A DNA stretch of 64,000 bases. Source: Burkholderiales bacterium (GTDB lineage: Bacteria; Pseudomonadota; Gammaproteobacteria; Burkholderiales; Casimicrobiaceae). The stretch is taken from contig JAGNQL010000001.1 in the NCBI GenBank assembly GCA_017989135.1, positions 1 to 64,000 of the forward strand, written 5' to 3'. A program made the translations under genes and the position numbers. The notes beneath the pieces are model-generated. The model was not told the origin of the DNA. It searched no databases and saw only the letters and a list, made by a program, of their open reading frames with translations. Of this stretch, positions 18,200-28,878 are shown in pieces. Numbering within the stretch: the first letter of the stretch is position 1; each line of letters begins with the position of its first letter.

Positions 18200-18682
18200 A
18201 TGTCCACGTATGTCGCGCGGTGTACAGATTTAATGGAAGCGATTGTTCCGTTCGATTGCGTAGTCTTGCGTGGGCTTCCGGGGAGCGGCAAGAGCACGTT
18301 CGCAACACTGCTCTCGCGCTCGCACGGCTTCGTTCATCTTGAGGCCGACAGTCACTTCATGACAAACGGCAAATACACCTTCGATCCGCTGCGCGCGGCA
18401 GATGCGCACGCCGTGGTCGTGCGCGACGCGCTCAGCGCCATGCAAGCGGGACGCAAGGTGGTGGTGGCCAATACTCACGTTCGCCTGTGGGAAATGGCCG
18501 GTATTGTTGGGGCGACGCAGTTGGCGGGACGGACGCTCTGTTTTGTCGAATGCGTCGCCAATTGGGGAAACATTCATGACGTGCCGCTGGTCTCGCTGGA
18601 CGCAATGCGCGCGCGGTGGGAGCCGCTTCCGGCAGAATTCAGGACAATCGCCTTCACATTTACGGCGAATTCCGACAAGTAG
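18200..18682 (+). CDS. Small P-loop kinase-like protein (AAA_33 type)
   Basis: A 160-residue protein with a Walker A motif, LRGLPGSGKSTFATLL (residues 24-39), then VHLEADSHFM, the usual next element in polynucleotide-kinase or N4BP2-like ATPases. VVANTHVRLWEM fits the strand that follows. The substrate is unknown. The ATG at 18200 has AAAGGGG about 6 bases upstream; Met12 is an alternative. It is divergent from kdpD, 31 bases away, so promoters overlap. Confidence 0.75.
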   Translation: MSTYVARCTDLMEAIVPFDCVVLRGLPGSGKSTFATLLSRSHGFVHLEADSHFMTNGKYTFDPLRAADAHAVVVRDALSAMQAGRKVVVANTHVRLWEMAGIVGATQLAGRTLCFVECVANWGNIHDVPLVSLDAMRARWEPLPAEFRTIAFTFTANSDK

Positions 18683-18696
18683 GCTCCGTTTCATCG

Positions 18697-18724
18697 CTTG
18701 AAATGATCGGATTCGCGCCCATAT
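18697..18724 (+). promoter_or_regulatory. Sigma32 heat-shock promoter of dnaJ
   Basis: CTTGAAA (18697-18703), 14 bases, then CCCATAT (18718-18724) match the sigma32 consensus CTTGAAA-N11-16-CCCATNT at every defined base. Transcription should start near 18731, leaving a leader of about 55 bases before dnaJ. Confidence 0.88.
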
Positions 18725-18747
18725 CCCCCGCTAACTCAATGGTTTTA

Positions 18748-18773
18748 GGTCAGCGCAGCGTTTTGCGCTGACC
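18748..18773 (+). promoter_or_regulatory. Strong hairpin in the dnaJ leader
   Basis: GGTCAGCGCA pairs perfectly with TGCGCTGACC around a 6-base loop. It ends 13 bases before the dnaJ ATG, next to a leader with no clear Shine-Dalgarno. It may stabilise the message or affect initiation; the function is inferred. Confidence 0.5.
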
Positions 18774-18786
18774 ACGTACGACAAGC

Positions 18787-19920
18787 ATGGCAAAAAAAGA
18801 CTTCTACACACTTCTCGGCCTCGAAAAATCTGCGTCGGAAGACGAGATCAAAAAAGCGTATCGCAAGCTCGCCATGAAGTATCACCCGGATCGCAATCCG
18901 GGCGACAAAGCATCCGAAGAAAATTTCAAAGAAGCCAAGGAAGCCTACGAGATTCTGTCCGACCCGAAAAAGCGGGCCGCGTATGACCAATACGGGCACG
19001 CTGGCGTGGATCCACAGGCTGCAGGCGCGGGTGGTTTCGCTGGCGGCAATTTCGGCGATGCATTTGGCGATATTTTTGGAGAGATATTTGGCGGCGCGGG
19101 CGGCCGTGGTCGGCAGCAACGAGCGGACTCGCCGTTTCGCGGCTCGGATCTTCGCTACAACTTAGAAATTACGCTTGAAGAAGCCGCACGCGGTACCACG
19201 ACCAAGCTGCGTATTCCGAGCACAGAGACCTGCGAAGTCTGTCACGGTACTGGCGCAGAAAAAGGGCACGATCCCGAGACTTGCCCGACCTGCAAAGGCG
19301 CGGGCGTAGTGCGCGTGTCGCAAGGCTTTTTCTCTGTGCAGCAAACGTGCCCGCAATGTCGCGGTAGCGGAAAAATCGTTAAGCATCCCTGCAAGGCATG
19401 TCACGGCGCGGGCTCCAAGAAGACTTCGAAAACGTTGGAAGTCAAGATTCCAGCTGGCGTTGATACCGATGATCGAATTCGCCTCGCGGGCGAGGGCGAA
19501 GCGGGTACTAACGGTGGGCCTTCGGGCGATCTGTACGTTGTGGTGCAACTCAAGCCGCACGCCGTGTTTCAGCGCGACGCCGCCGACTTGCATTGCGAAA
19601 TGCCAATTTCGTTTGCGACCGCGTCGCTCGGCGGTGAGTTGGAAATCCCGACACTCGACGGCAAGGCGCTTCTGAAAATTCCTGCAGAAACCCAATCTGG
19701 TCAAGTGTTTCGCTTAAAGAACAAGGGCATACGGCCGGTGCGCGGCAGCGTGACTGGTGACTTGTATTGCCACGTACAAATCGAGACGCCGGTGAATCTC
19801 AACTCGCGGCAGAAGGAGCTACTCCGCGAGTTTGAGGAAATCCGGGCGAACAATGCCGCAAAACAAAGCCCTAAGCAAAAGGGATTCTTCGACAAGTTGA
19901 AAGACTTTTTCGAGAAGTAG
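18787..19920 (+). CDS. dnaJ: Chaperone protein DnaJ
   Basis: Type I Hsp40 of 377 residues, normal length, partner of DnaK. The J domain occupies residues 1-70 with the essential HPD in [13 protein letters not shown] glycine/phenylalanine-rich linker follows to about residue 110. Four CxxCxGxG repeats bind two zinc ions: [32 protein letters not shown]. The C-terminal substrate-binding domains are intact. It stands alone behind a sigma32 promoter; dnaK and grpE are not in the window. Confidence 0.98.
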   Translation: MAKKDFYTLLGLEKSASEDEIKKAYRKLAMKYHPDRNPGDKASEENFKEAKEAYEILSDPKKRAAYDQYGHAGVDPQAAGAGGFAGGNFGDAFGDIFGEIFGGAGGRGRQQRADSPFRGSDLRYNLEITLEEAARGTTTKLRIPSTETCEVCHGTGAEKGHDPETCPTCKGAGVVRVSQGFFSVQQTCPQCRGSGKIVKHPCKACHGAGSKKTSKTLEVKIPAGVDTDDRIRLAGEGEAGTNGGPSGDLYVVVQLKPHAVFQRDAADLHCEMPISFATASLGGELEIPTLDGKALLKIPAETQSGQVFRLKNKGIRPVRGSVTGDLYCHVQIETPVNLNSRQKELLREFEEIRANNAAKQSPKQKGFFDKLKDFFEK

Positions 19921-20037
19921 CCCTTTTGCGCTGTAAGCATGCGCTTGAAGCGTAGAGGGTCGGCGTGTCTTCGGTGCACCATTCCTCGGGGCCAAGCGGG
20001 ATGGTAAAGTCGCTCAGTTAAATCGACATTCTTTTGT

Positions 20038-23000
20038 ATGAGCGACTCCCCGCCTGACACGAAGACAGACTTTCTGGCGCCTACTCCGACGCCGGCTAAG
20101 GGCGCACCGCGCGCATTGCGCCTGCGTACGCTTCTCACCGTGCCCTTTGTGCTGCTCATCGTGGCGCCCGCGCTGATCATCGCGGGTACGTCGCTCTACA
20201 CCGGACTTCAAGCTGTCGATCTACTCTCGCGGCAACTGATGGAAGACATCTCAGCGCGCGTTGGGCAGGCGGCTGTGCATCAATTGGAAGAGGCTGCGGT
20301 GACGCTGCGCGCGACATTCCCGGGCGTTGACGATAACCACAGCGCCTCGTTTGACGTTTTCACCGATGACGAACGACTAGAGCGCAAGTTGTTTGAACTG
20401 ACCTCGGGCACGCGCACATCGGGATACTTTTACTTTGGCCGTGAAGATGGCAGCTTTGTTGGCGTTGACCGCGGTCGCCCGGGAGCCCGCGCAGCGGCGA
20501 CTGTTCGCCTACAGGCGCCGGGTTCGGTGCCCAGAAAAAACTACACATCACGCGGTCCCGGCGATCGTTCGCGTTTGCTAGAAATTGAATCGCGCATCTA
20601 CCAGGCCCGCGAGCGCCCTTGGTACGAATCGGCGAAGGCCACCCAGCGTTTGATTTGGACAAAGGTGTATCCGTCGTTTGCCTCCGGTGCGTTAGTGACG
20701 ACCGCAGCACAGCCCGTGTTCACCAAAAGCGGTGCGCTCTACGGAGTACTCGCGGCGGACGTGGAACTCTCGGAGCTAAGCACCTTCATGAAGGGCGTTG
20801 CGGTCAGCGCCAATGGTGTGGCATTCATCGTTGATCGAGAAGGTATGTTGGTGGCCTCGTCGACACCTGAATCGCCTTTCCGCATAGAAAATGGCGTTCA
20901 GTTGCGCGTTGCAGCACGCGATAGTCAAGCGGAAATGGTGCGCGCTGCTGCACAGTGGTGGCGAGGTGCGGCGCGCGCTAGCACGTCGGCGCCGGTGATC
21001 GCGCTAATTAATTCCACGGGTGAACAGGTGGACGTCGCATCGCGTCGCGTCACGGGCATAGAGGGCATTGACTGGGACATCGTGGTGGCGATTCCTCGCA
21101 GCGATTTCACGGCTCCAATCGTCAAGAGCGCGATCAGTATGTTCTTCGTCATTCTCGCGGCTCTTGCCGGAGCGCTCATGCTCGGATTGTGGGTGTTGCG
21201 TCGCGTGACGCGGGACGTGGATCAACTGGTGGCAGTCACGCGAGACATTTCGGCAGATGGTTTGCCGTCGACGTTGCCGACGACGTCGCTGGCGGAGACT
21301 GGCGTCTTGGCGCATGCGTTTGGTGAAATGGTGCAACGCTTGCAACAATCGCTCGCAACTATTCGCCGGCAAAACGATAAATTTGCGGCGCTTAATGCCA
21401 CGCTGGAGGAGCGCGTTGTGACTCGAACGACGCAATTGGCTGAGCAAAACGTGACGCTGACGGAGGAAATTCTTCGACGCGAGCGACTAGAGCGTGAGCT
21501 GCGGCAGACGTCTAAAGCGGCGCAAAAGGCAGCCGAAGACAAGGCACGCTTTCTGGCGATATTGAGCCACGAACTGCGCACGCCATTGCAAGCGGTTGTG
21601 GGCACGACACAACTTTTATCCCACGCATCTAACCCCATCGTCTCGACAGCGCAAGTGGAAACGCTTGATGCCGCGAGTAAATCACTGTTGACGCTGATTG
21701 ACGGCGTGCTGTCCTATTCGCGGCTCGAGGCGGGCGTAGTTACGCCTGTGCTACGCAGTTTCGAATTGCGCGCGTGTATCGACGAGGCGATGCGCGTATC
21801 GGCCGCCGCGCAGGTGCGGCCAAACGTTACGTTGGCTGTGCAAATTGATGAGACCGTTCCTCAGGTTATACACACCGATCAAGGCATGTTGCGACAGGTG
21901 TTGATCAATCTATTGGGTAATGCGCTGAAGTTCACGCAGAGTGGCGAGGTTCGGATTCGCGTGGGGGCCGACAGTGCGACTCAACCCGGCAATCCAGTGT
22001 TGTTACGTTTCGCCATAACAGACACAGGGCCAGGGATTGATATTGACACGCAGCAGCGACTGTTCCAGCCGTTTCAGCAAGGTGCGGCCAGTGACGAAAA
22101 TCAAGCCGTAGGAAGCGGTCTCGGCTTAGTTATCTGCTCCATGCTCGTGCGAGCACTCGACGGCGAAATTCATATGCAAAGCAAGCTAGGGCAGGGTACC
22201 AGCATGACGTTCTCGATTCTTGCGCAAACTCTCGGAACGGGTTTAGTCGTGGACTCAGTCCCAAGTTCGACGAATACATCGCTCACGTCTGGTGTGCCTA
22301 TTGCGACACGATCACTGCGCGTGATGGTGGTGGAAGACAACGACATCAACCGCGAGTTGTTACAAATCATGCTCGAACAACTGGGGCACAGCGTAGTGCC
22401 AGTCGGGGACGGTGAAGCAGCGATAGAGGCTGTGGCGAACCAACCGTTAGACGTTGTGTTGATGGACTTGAATTTACCGCGAATCGGTGGCGTTGAGGCG
22501 ACGCGTCAGATCCTTCAGAACTGTCGCGACGAGATAACGGCTCCCGTGATAGTTGCGCTGACTGCGAGCGTGAGCGAAGAAGATCGCGCCCTGTGCGCGG
22601 CGGCGGGGATGCGCGGCTTTTTAACCAAGCCGGCAACCGTGTTTAGCTTGGATATGGCGTTACGCGCGGCGTTGGCAAAGGATGCGTCTGAGGACGAAAA
22701 GGCGGTTGTTGAAGATTTTGCGCCGTTGGACCGAGAGACTCTGGACTCGCTCTCTGAACTGGACGCGCGCGCCAGCGAACCATTTCTTCGCAGACTGATA
22801 GAACGATTTTTGAATGGCCTCACTGCTGACGTAACGGAGATTGGGCGGCATTGGGAAGCCAATGACATTAGACAAACTAAAGCAGCGGCTCATGCGTTGG
22901 CGGGAGCGGCGTCGGCTGTGGGTGCTAGCGAATTGGCGATGCTCGCCCGAGCAGCTTCGGAACAACCTAGTGACGTGAATATTCGTGACTTAGGCGTAGT

Positions 23001-23052
23001 CTCCGGGCGCACGCGCGCCAGTCTTCGTGCTTGGATGCGACACATTCGGTAA
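20038..23052 (+). CDS. Hybrid sensor histidine kinase with receiver and Hpt domains
   Basis: Large membrane phosphorelay protein of 1004 residues. An N-terminal membrane helix (LLTVPFVLLIVAPALIIAGTSLYTG) is followed by a periplasmic sensor of about 320 residues with Cache-like features (EIESRIYQARERPWYESA). A second helix (MFFVILAALAGALMLGLWVL), HAMP-like linker and coiled coil follow. Then come a HisKA box (LAILSHELRTPLQAVVGTTQ), an HATPase (NLLGNALKFTQSG, GSGLGLVICSMLV), a receiver (VMVVEDNDINRELL, phosphoacceptor in VVLMDLNLPRIGG) and a terminal Hpt with AAAHALAGAASAVGA. The downstream NarL-type regulator is a likely partner. The ligand is unknown. Confidence 0.93.
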   Translation: MSDSPPDTKTDFLAPTPTPAKGAPRALRLRTLLTVPFVLLIVAPALIIAGTSLYTGLQAVDLLSRQLMEDISARVGQAAVHQLEEAAVTLRATFPGVDDNHSASFDVFTDDERLERKLFELTSGTRTSGYFYFGREDGSFVGVDRGRPGARAAATVRLQAPGSVPRKNYTSRGPGDRSRLLEIESRIYQARERPWYESAKATQRLIWTKVYPSFASGALVTTAAQPVFTKSGALYGVLAADVELSELSTFMKGVAVSANGVAFIVDREGMLVASSTPESPFRIENGVQLRVAARDSQAEMVRAAAQWWRGAARASTSAPVIALINSTGEQVDVASRRVTGIEGIDWDIVVAIPRSDFTAPIVKSAISMFFVILAALAGALMLGLWVLRRVTRDVDQLVAVTRDISADGLPSTLPTTSLAETGVLAHAFGEMVQRLQQSLATIRRQNDKFAALNATLEERVVTRTTQLAEQNVTLTEEILRRERLERELRQTSKAAQKAAEDKARFLAILSHELRTPLQAVVGTTQLLSHASNPIVSTAQVETLDAASKSLLTLIDGVLSYSRLEAGVVTPVLRSFELRACIDEAMRVSAAAQVRPNVTLAVQIDETVPQVIHTDQGMLRQVLINLLGNALKFTQSGEVRIRVGADSATQPGNPVLLRFAITDTGPGIDIDTQQRLFQPFQQGAASDENQAVGSGLGLVICSMLVRALDGEIHMQSKLGQGTSMTFSILAQTLGTGLVVDSVPSSTNTSLTSGVPIATRSLRVMVVEDNDINRELLQIMLEQLGHSVVPVGDGEAAIEAVANQPLDVVLMDLNLPRIGGVEATRQILQNCRDEITAPVIVALTASVSEEDRALCAAAGMRGFLTKPATVFSLDMALRAALAKDASEDEKAVVEDFAPLDRETLDSLSELDARASEPFLRRLIERFLNGLTADVTEIGRHWEANDIRQTKAAAHALAGAASAVGASELAMLARAASEQPSDVNIRDLGVVSGRTRASLRAWMRHIR

Positions 23053-23185
23053 CGACCGCGTAAATAACTAAGACGTAGTCACGGCAAAACTAGCGACATT
23101 CTGGCGATAAGAGTAATCTGAATATGACAACTTGTCGTGCCCTTTCAAGGCGTATTGCGCGTTGATGCTAGAAAATGCACAACTT

Positions 23186-23818
23186 ATGAATGAAATGAAT
23201 GCTGCTACCGTGATTCGTGTTGGTATTGCCGACGACCATCCCGTCGTTCGATCAGGCGTACGAGGCATTTTGTCCTCGGATAGAGGCATTGAAGTCGTGG
23301 GCGATGCTGAGGACGGTCGCCAGGCGATAGAGCTTGTTCGCAAAGGTGATCTGGACGTATTGCTGCTCGACTTAGCTATGCCGGGTCGGGCAGGTCTTTC
23401 GTTGCTGCGGCAGGTGCTCGATGAAGCCCCAGAACTGCGCGTGATCGTGTTCACTGCGTACGATCCGGTTTCACATAAAGATCGTGCACTGGCGTTAGGT
23501 GCAAGTTCTTATCTTGCAAAGGACACTCGGCCCGCCGAGATCCTTGAGGCGATCCATCAGGTGGTGCTGCGGCCATTGCAAAAGCGTGTCGCCAATACCG
23601 ATGGCGCGCCACATACGCATTTGTCGGTGCGGCAGTACGACATCTTCATTCGACTAGTGCGCGGTGAGTCAGTCACCGACATTGCTAAAGATTTGCATCT
23701 AAGCGTAAAGACAGTCAGTACGCACAAAGTTACCGTGCAGAAGCGTCTCGGTGCACAATCGGTCGTTGATCTCGTTCGGTACGCTAACGAAAACGATTTG
23801 ATGCCAGCCGGAGGCTGA
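23186..23818 (+). CDS. NarL/FixJ family response regulator
   Basis: About 210 residues from the ATG at 23186; ATGs at 23165 and 23195 are equally plausible and the TTG at 23132 is unlikely. The receiver has IADDHPVVRSGVRG, phosphoacceptor Asp in DVLLLDLAMPGRAG and the lysine of YLAKD. The C-terminal LuxR-type helix-turn-helix has SVTDIAKDLHLSVKTVSTHKVTVQKRL. It follows the hybrid kinase by 133 bases on the same strand and is probably its transcriptional output. Target genes are unknown; the MFS gene downstream is a candidate by position only. Confidence 0.9.
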   Translation: MNEMNAATVIRVGIADDHPVVRSGVRGILSSDRGIEVVGDAEDGRQAIELVRKGDLDVLLLDLAMPGRAGLSLLRQVLDEAPELRVIVFTAYDPVSHKDRALALGASSYLAKDTRPAEILEAIHQVVLRPLQKRVANTDGAPHTHLSVRQYDIFIRLVRGESVTDIAKDLHLSVKTVSTHKVTVQKRLGAQSVVDLVRYANENDLMPAGG

Positions 23819-23873
23819 CCCTCGCGATCGTCGTGACTCGGACGAACTTCTTCGAACGAGTTGACCTGGACCT

Positions 23874-23897
23874 CGTGCCGCTATGAGCGGCACGTTT
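23874..23897 (+). terminator. Hairpin after the response regulator
   Basis: CGTGCCGCT pairs perfectly with AGCGGCACG around ATG, followed by TTTCGTTTCTT. A likely factor-independent terminator for the kinase-regulator unit. Confidence 0.65.
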
Positions 23898-23988
23898 CGT
23901 TTCTTGCGCTTGGTTTCGTGCGTACGCGCATCGCCCGTTAGCATTGTGACTTCACGAGATCGCGACTAGCCGATTCAGTACGCGCGCA

Positions 23989-25263
23989 ATGTCGCGTGAG
24001 AGCGCGACAGTCCGTTCGCCACCACTGCAGAAATTCATGACTTCACATCAACGCATCTTCCGCGCGCTCTTTGCCGTGGCCATCATCCTCGGCATCGCAA
24101 TGGGCACGCGTAACGCGTTCTCCGGATTGTTCTTGCAACCCATTTCAGCCGATATGAAATGGGGACGCGAAGTTTTTTCGTTCGCGGTCGCGCTGCAGAA
24201 TCTGATGTGGGGAGCAACCCAGCCGTTTGTCGGCTACATCGCAGATCGCTACGGCGCGAAGCGCGTGTTGATCGCTGGTGCGGTGCTTTACACCGTGGGG
24301 TTGGTGTGGACGGCAAATCTATCCAACACCTTCACGCTTGCGCTCTCCGGTGGTTTGATTATGGGCGCTGCGATTGCCTGCACGACCTATTCGGTGGCGT
24401 ACAGTGTGCTTGGAAAAATGGTGCCACCTGAGCGTCGTGCGTGGGCGTTTGGCATCAGTGCTGCGGCCGGATCGTTTGGACAATTTCTAATGATCCCCGT
24501 TGGTCAATGGTTCATCACGCACAACGGCTGGGCGTTTTCGCTGACCGGGCTGGCGCTTATCACGGCCACGATTGCCCCGTTGGGTTGGTATTTCGCCAAA
24601 CTCGGTACCGAAGGTCAATTGCCAGTCGTGGCAACTACGGTTCGCCAAGCCACTGCGGGCGAGGCATTGCGTACGGCGTTTGGCGACCGCAGTTACACCT
24701 TGCTCACGCTGGGCTATTTTGTTTGCGGTTTTCAAGTTGTGTTTATTGGTGCGCATCTAACCCCGTATTTGCTTGACAAGGGCGTTGCTGCGCGCGTGGG
24801 AGTGACCGCACTTGCGTTGGTCGGGCTATTCAATTGTCTTGGCACTTACATCGCGGGGGTGCTTGCGGGGAAAATGCCCAAGCGCTACGTGCTCTCCTTC
24901 ATTTACTTTATGCGCTCGGTAGTCATCACCGCGTTCTTGTTGCTTCCGCTCTCCGAATGGTCGGTTTATCTGTTCGCTGCGGCTATTGGTTTCTTGTGGC
25001 TCTCAACAGTGCCGCCGACGAATGCCATCATTGCGCAGGTGTATGGCGTGCGCTACCTTGGCATGTTGGGGGGGATCGTGTTTTTTTCGCATCAGATCGG
25101 CAGTTTTCTCGGAGCTTGGTTGGGCGGCAAAATTTATGACGCCACGGGCAACTACAACTCTGTGTGGATGCTGACCATCGCGCTCGGAATCTTTGCCGCT
25201 CTGGTGCATTTGCCCATTGACGAGCGCGCGCTGGAATCGCGGACGCCGCCTTTACCTGCCTGA
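23989..25263 (+). CDS. MFS transporter
   Basis: Major facilitator superfamily permease of 424 residues with twelve predicted membrane helices; ATG at 23989, or Met17 at 24037. The loop between helices 2 and 3 carries the MFS motif A variant GYIADRYGAKRVL. The N-terminal part (MGTRNAFSGLFLQPISADMKWGREVFSFA) resembles the oxalate/formate antiporter (OFA) and monocarboxylate-type subgroup. The substrate cannot be read; an organic acid is the likeliest guess. It stands alone, with its stop 30 bases from the convergent helicase gene. Confidence 0.88.
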   Translation: MSRESATVRSPPLQKFMTSHQRIFRALFAVAIILGIAMGTRNAFSGLFLQPISADMKWGREVFSFAVALQNLMWGATQPFVGYIADRYGAKRVLIAGAVLYTVGLVWTANLSNTFTLALSGGLIMGAAIACTTYSVAYSVLGKMVPPERRAWAFGISAAAGSFGQFLMIPVGQWFITHNGWAFSLTGLALITATIAPLGWYFAKLGTEGQLPVVATTVRQATAGEALRTAFGDRSYTLLTLGYFVCGFQVVFIGAHLTPYLLDKGVAARVGVTALALVGLFNCLGTYIAGVLAGKMPKRYVLSFIYFMRSVVITAFLLLPLSEWSVYLFAAAIGFLWLSTVPPTNAIIAQVYGVRYLGMLGGIVFFSHQIGSFLGAWLGGKIYDATGNYNSVWMLTIALGIFAALVHLPIDERALESRTPPLPA

Positions 25264-25292
25264 CGGATTCCCGCACGTGCTGGCGAACGTTG

Positions 25293-28200
25293 TTATTGCA
25301 ACGATGAAATAGGAGCAAGCAACGCGTCGACGTCTGCCAAAGTAAGACCGGTTAACGCGTTACCTTCGCCCTCCAGAAGCGCGGACGCGAGTTCGCGTTT
25401 GCGTGCGAGCATGTCGAGCATGCGTTCTTCCAACGTTCCTTTCGCAACGAGCTTGGTCACGATCACGGGTTTGTTTTGGCCCATGCGATGCGCGCGCGCC
25501 GTAGCTTGCGCCTCGACGGCAGGGTTCCACCACGGGTCGTAGTGAATGATGGTGTCGGCAGCCGTGAGATTGAGGCCCACGCCGCCTGCTTTGAGGCTCA
25601 ACAAAAACACGCGAGTCTTACCAGACTGAAACTCCGCAATTGGCGTGTCGCGATCGCGCGTGTCACCCGTCAGCAACGAGAACGCAATGCCTTGTGCGGT
25701 CAGCGCTTCTGCAATCAGCGCCAGCATGCTCGTGAACTGCGAAAAGATCAACACGCTGCGGCCTTCTTCCATCAGCTCCGGTACGTGCGTGCCCAACCAA
25801 TCGAGCTTTGCAGAGCCCGCGACTGCGGCGTGCGCTCGTCCGCCGGGAAGCTTCACGAGACGCGGATCGCAGCACACTTGGCGCAGCTTCAACAGCGCGT
25901 CGAGAATATGAATCGTGCTTTGCTTCAAACCCTTCTTGTCGATCACTTTTCGGATGTCATCGTGAATCGCTGTGCGTAGCGATTCGTACATATCCGCCTG
26001 CGCTGATTCGAGTTCGATCCAGCGCGTGTATTCCGTCTTCGGCGGAAGTTCAGTCAGCACCTGATCGCGTCCGCGACGCAGGATGAAGGCACGAATCCGA
26101 GCCTTCAGTTTTTTCATTTGGTTCGTGTCCGCGCGTTGTTCGATCGGGTGTCGGAAGATGCTATTGAAGCCTTCAAGGTCGCCAAGCAGCCCCGGAATCA
26201 ACAAGTTGTAGATCGACCAGAGTTCGCCGAGGTGATTCTCCATCGGTGTACCGGTCAATGCGATTCGTTGATGCGCTTTGAGCGACTGCGCAGACAAATA
26301 CGTTTTGGCTTTCGCGTTCTTGAGTGTCTGCGCTTCGTCAAACACGACGACGTTCCAATCGATGTCCGAGAGCATTTTCTCGTCGCGTTGCAGTAGCGGA
26401 TAGCTTGTCAGCACGACGTGCGCGTTGGCAAACGCCTTGGCGGTCGACGCACGTTCCGCGCCGTGATGGCGATGCACTTTAAGCCCCGGCGCGAAACGTT
26501 CGGCTTCGCGCTGCCAATTGCTGAGCACCGACGTGGGCGCGATGATGAGGCTTGGTTTTCCCGTTGACGTTTGATGTAAGCGATGTAAATGCGCAAGCGT
26601 CTGCACGGTCTTGCCCAAACCCATGTCGTCGGCCAACACGCCACCCATCGACAACTCGTACAGGTGCGTGAGCCACGCCAAGCCATGCAACTGATATCCG
26701 CGCAACGTCGCAGCAAACCCTGGCGCAGGAGAAACCGGCACCAACTCTGTGCCGCTTTGCAGGCGCTCGCGCATGGCGAGCCACGCCGGGTGGTCGCGCC
26801 CGAAATAGCGCACCGTATCGTTCGGCAAATCTGGCAACAGCGCAGCTTGCAGCGCGCTCATTTCCACCACACCGCCGCCCTGGAACCACTCAAAGACGGG
26901 CGTCAAAATCGCAGCCATGCGCTCGCCCGGAATGCGTACGATTTGCGCTGCTTTCACGCGGTCCGGCACCGGGACCGACAGCAGCACATGCTGCACCGTC
27001 GGCAGGGCTGCTAGCCATTGTTCGGGGTCTTTCTGCGCGGCAATCAGCTTTGCCAACGCGGGTGCGAGATCGACGCGTTTGCCGTCAACATCGACACCGA
27101 GCGAGAGACGGTACCAACCGTTTTCGTTGCCTGGAGAGAGTTCTAGCGACGGCTCGGGAATGTCCTCCATCGAAATCGGAAAGCCCGCTTCGATCTCAAT
27201 CGCAAAACCCGCCATCTGCGCGTCGGCAAGCACCGTCGGCCCACGGCCCGACCAATCGTGATCTGGCAAGCCCCAGAGCGATTCGCGTAGCGCTTTGACG
27301 TCTCGCGCGTAGGCGAGCGACGGCTCGACTCGATCCGCGGGATAGAGCAGGCGCGGCATGCGCATTTCCCATCGCGATTCGACCCGTACATTGCGTAGGC
27401 GCTGACTCAACACTTCACGGCCGATGCGCTCTTGCTCAACGGCGTGCTCTAAGCCATTGCGTTGAAACGGGAGCAACTTGCCGTCGGGATACCGGAACAG
27501 AAGTTGCACCGCGGGAAACACACGACCCTGCATGCTCGAATTGCGGCCCCAGCCGACCGATACATCAAACTCAATCAACGCAAAGCGCAACACAGGCGAG
27601 GGCACCGCAATCGGTGCCTCTACATCCGACACGGTCGGGCAACGAGGGATCGCCGCGAAGTCGGGCAGTTCACGCAATGCGTCGGCGACGAATGCCCAAG
27701 CGCTATCGTCGTCGTCCGTCAGCGGCGGCAGCGCCACCAGACGCGCGAGCGTCGCAGCGCTCACGTCCGTCTGAAGAGGACGCAATACATTGGCGGCGGT
27801 ATCAATTACTAACGGCGGATCGAGTGCGATGATCGGCAGCCCTGCGTCGAGCGCGCGTGTCGTGGGTTCTGCACGCAGCGCGACGCGCGGTCCGAACGGC
27901 GTAGCAATTGCGCCCCAGATGAGCCGCATGGGTTCCGGATCAGATAACGCGAGCGGTTCGCCCAACGCGGGAATCTCTGCGGCTTTGAGCGCACGCGTGC
28001 GGGTTTCGGTGTCTGTAAAGCCTTCTGGTGCGCACCACAGACGTCCCGTGTCGAGCGCCATCTTTAGGAGCTGCGTACCAATCACGCCGCTCAACTGCAA
28101 AATCGGGCGCACCGCCTGCAAGCCAATCGTGGCCGACATCATGCGCAAAATGGGCTCGTCTTCCGGCGCGACGTAATTCGGTACAGCATGCCCGTGATGA

Positions 28201-28856
28201 ATCCAACTGAGCGAGGCTGCTTGCACATTGAGTTTCGTCTCGCCGCCCTTGAGTCGCCGTGCTTTCGCGAGCGTAATTTCTCCGACCCCAGTCAGTAAAT
28301 ATGCGACAAATTCGTTGGCCGCCTTTGCGTCGCCTTCGACCGCGGCATCACGTCGTTGCACCGGATCGAATCCGGCGCGAAGCCACTTCGACAAATCTGG
28401 TGCAAGGCCCGTCCGAAGCGTCGTCGACGCGCCAGCGACCGGCGTTTGTACGGGCTCCGCGGGGCTCATGCCCTCGCCAACCGGTTCCGCCGCCGCGCCC
28501 GTCAGCGTGCCGTTTTTTTGCGGCTGCATCGTCGTCCACAAGTACGACAGTGCCGCGGCATGCTTACAGTTCAAACGAACCGGGCAGGTGCACTCGGCAG
28601 CAAAAATGTCGATGCCGAACTCGAAAAACTCCATCTCGACCGTCGTCGTGTACGGCTCGCTGTCCGTGCCGCGCACGGCCGCAACAAGATGCCACACGCG
28701 CTCCTCATCCAGATGAGCCGATTGGATGTGGATGCGCTTGTCGGTCACGTAGCTGATGCCGTTGCGAAAGCCTTGCTCGCCGAACTCCTTTTCAAGATCG
28801 ATGCGAGCGCTTTGCAAATCGAGCGCGACTCGCTTGGCGCGGGACGGCGTGGTCAT
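25293..28856 (-). CDS. SNF2/Rad54-family helicase with SWIM zinc finger
   Basis: DNA-dependent ATPase of 1187 residues. The N-terminal region has a SWIM zinc finger ([15 protein letters not shown], about residue 115). A long variable middle follows. The SNF2 ATPase starts near residue 705 with [16 protein letters not shown] (Walker A), [11 protein letters not shown] (Walker B) and [17 protein letters not shown]. The helicase C domain has [17 protein letters not shown] and [12 protein letters not shown]. All motor motifs are intact. Bacterial relatives act in chromatin-like remodelling, repair or transcription recycling (RapA), but this SWIM subgroup has no firmly assigned role. It starts 170 bases downstream of the nearest repeat-free region and ends 22 bases from polA on the same strand, so polA may be cotranscribed upstream. 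Confidence 0.92.
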   Translation of the reverse strand: MTTPSRAKRVALDLQSARIDLEKEFGEQGFRNGISYVTDKRIHIQSAHLDEERVWHLVAAVRGTDSEPYTTTVEMEFFEFGIDIFAAECTCPVRLNCKHAAALSYLWTTMQPQKNGTLTGAAAEPVGEGMSPAEPVQTPVAGASTTLRTGLAPDLSKWLRAGFDPVQRRDAAVEGDAKAANEFVAYLLTGVGEITLAKARRLKGGETKLNVQAASLSWIHHGHAVPNYVAPEDEPILRMMSATIGLQAVRPILQLSGVIGTQLLKMALDTGRLWCAPEGFTDTETRTRALKAAEIPALGEPLALSDPEPMRLIWGAIATPFGPRVALRAEPTTRALDAGLPIIALDPPLVIDTAANVLRPLQTDVSAATLARLVALPPLTDDDDSAWAFVADALRELPDFAAIPRCPTVSDVEAPIAVPSPVLRFALIEFDVSVGWGRNSSMQGRVFPAVQLLFRYPDGKLLPFQRNGLEHAVEQERIGREVLSQRLRNVRVESRWEMRMPRLLYPADRVEPSLAYARDVKALRESLWGLPDHDWSGRGPTVLADAQMAGFAIEIEAGFPISMEDIPEPSLELSPGNENGWYRLSLGVDVDGKRVDLAPALAKLIAAQKDPEQWLAALPTVQHVLLSVPVPDRVKAAQIVRIPGERMAAILTPVFEWFQGGGVVEMSALQAALLPDLPNDTVRYFGRDHPAWLAMRERLQSGTELVPVSPAPGFAATLRGYQLHGLAWLTHLYELSMGGVLADDMGLGKTVQTLAHLHRLHQTSTGKPSLIIAPTSVLSNWQREAERFAPGLKVHRHHGAERASTAKAFANAHVVLTSYPLLQRDEKMLSDIDWNVVVFDEAQTLKNAKAKTYLSAQSLKAHQRIALTGTPMENHLGELWSIYNLLIPGLLGDLEGFNSIFRHPIEQRADTNQMKKLKARIRAFILRRGRDQVLTELPPKTEYTRWIELESAQADMYESLRTAIHDDIRKVIDKKGLKQSTIHILDALLKLRQVCCDPRLVKLPGGRAHAAVAGSAKLDWLGTHVPELMEEGRSVLIFSQFTSMLALIAEALTAQGIAFSLLTGDTRDRDTPIAEFQSGKTRVFLLSLKAGGVGLNLTAADTIIHYDPWWNPAVEAQATARAHRMGQNKPVIVTKLVAKGTLEERMLDMLARKRELASALLEGEGNALTGLTLADVDALLAPISSLQ

Positions 28857-28878
28857 GCCTGACTACCTTCGAAACGAA

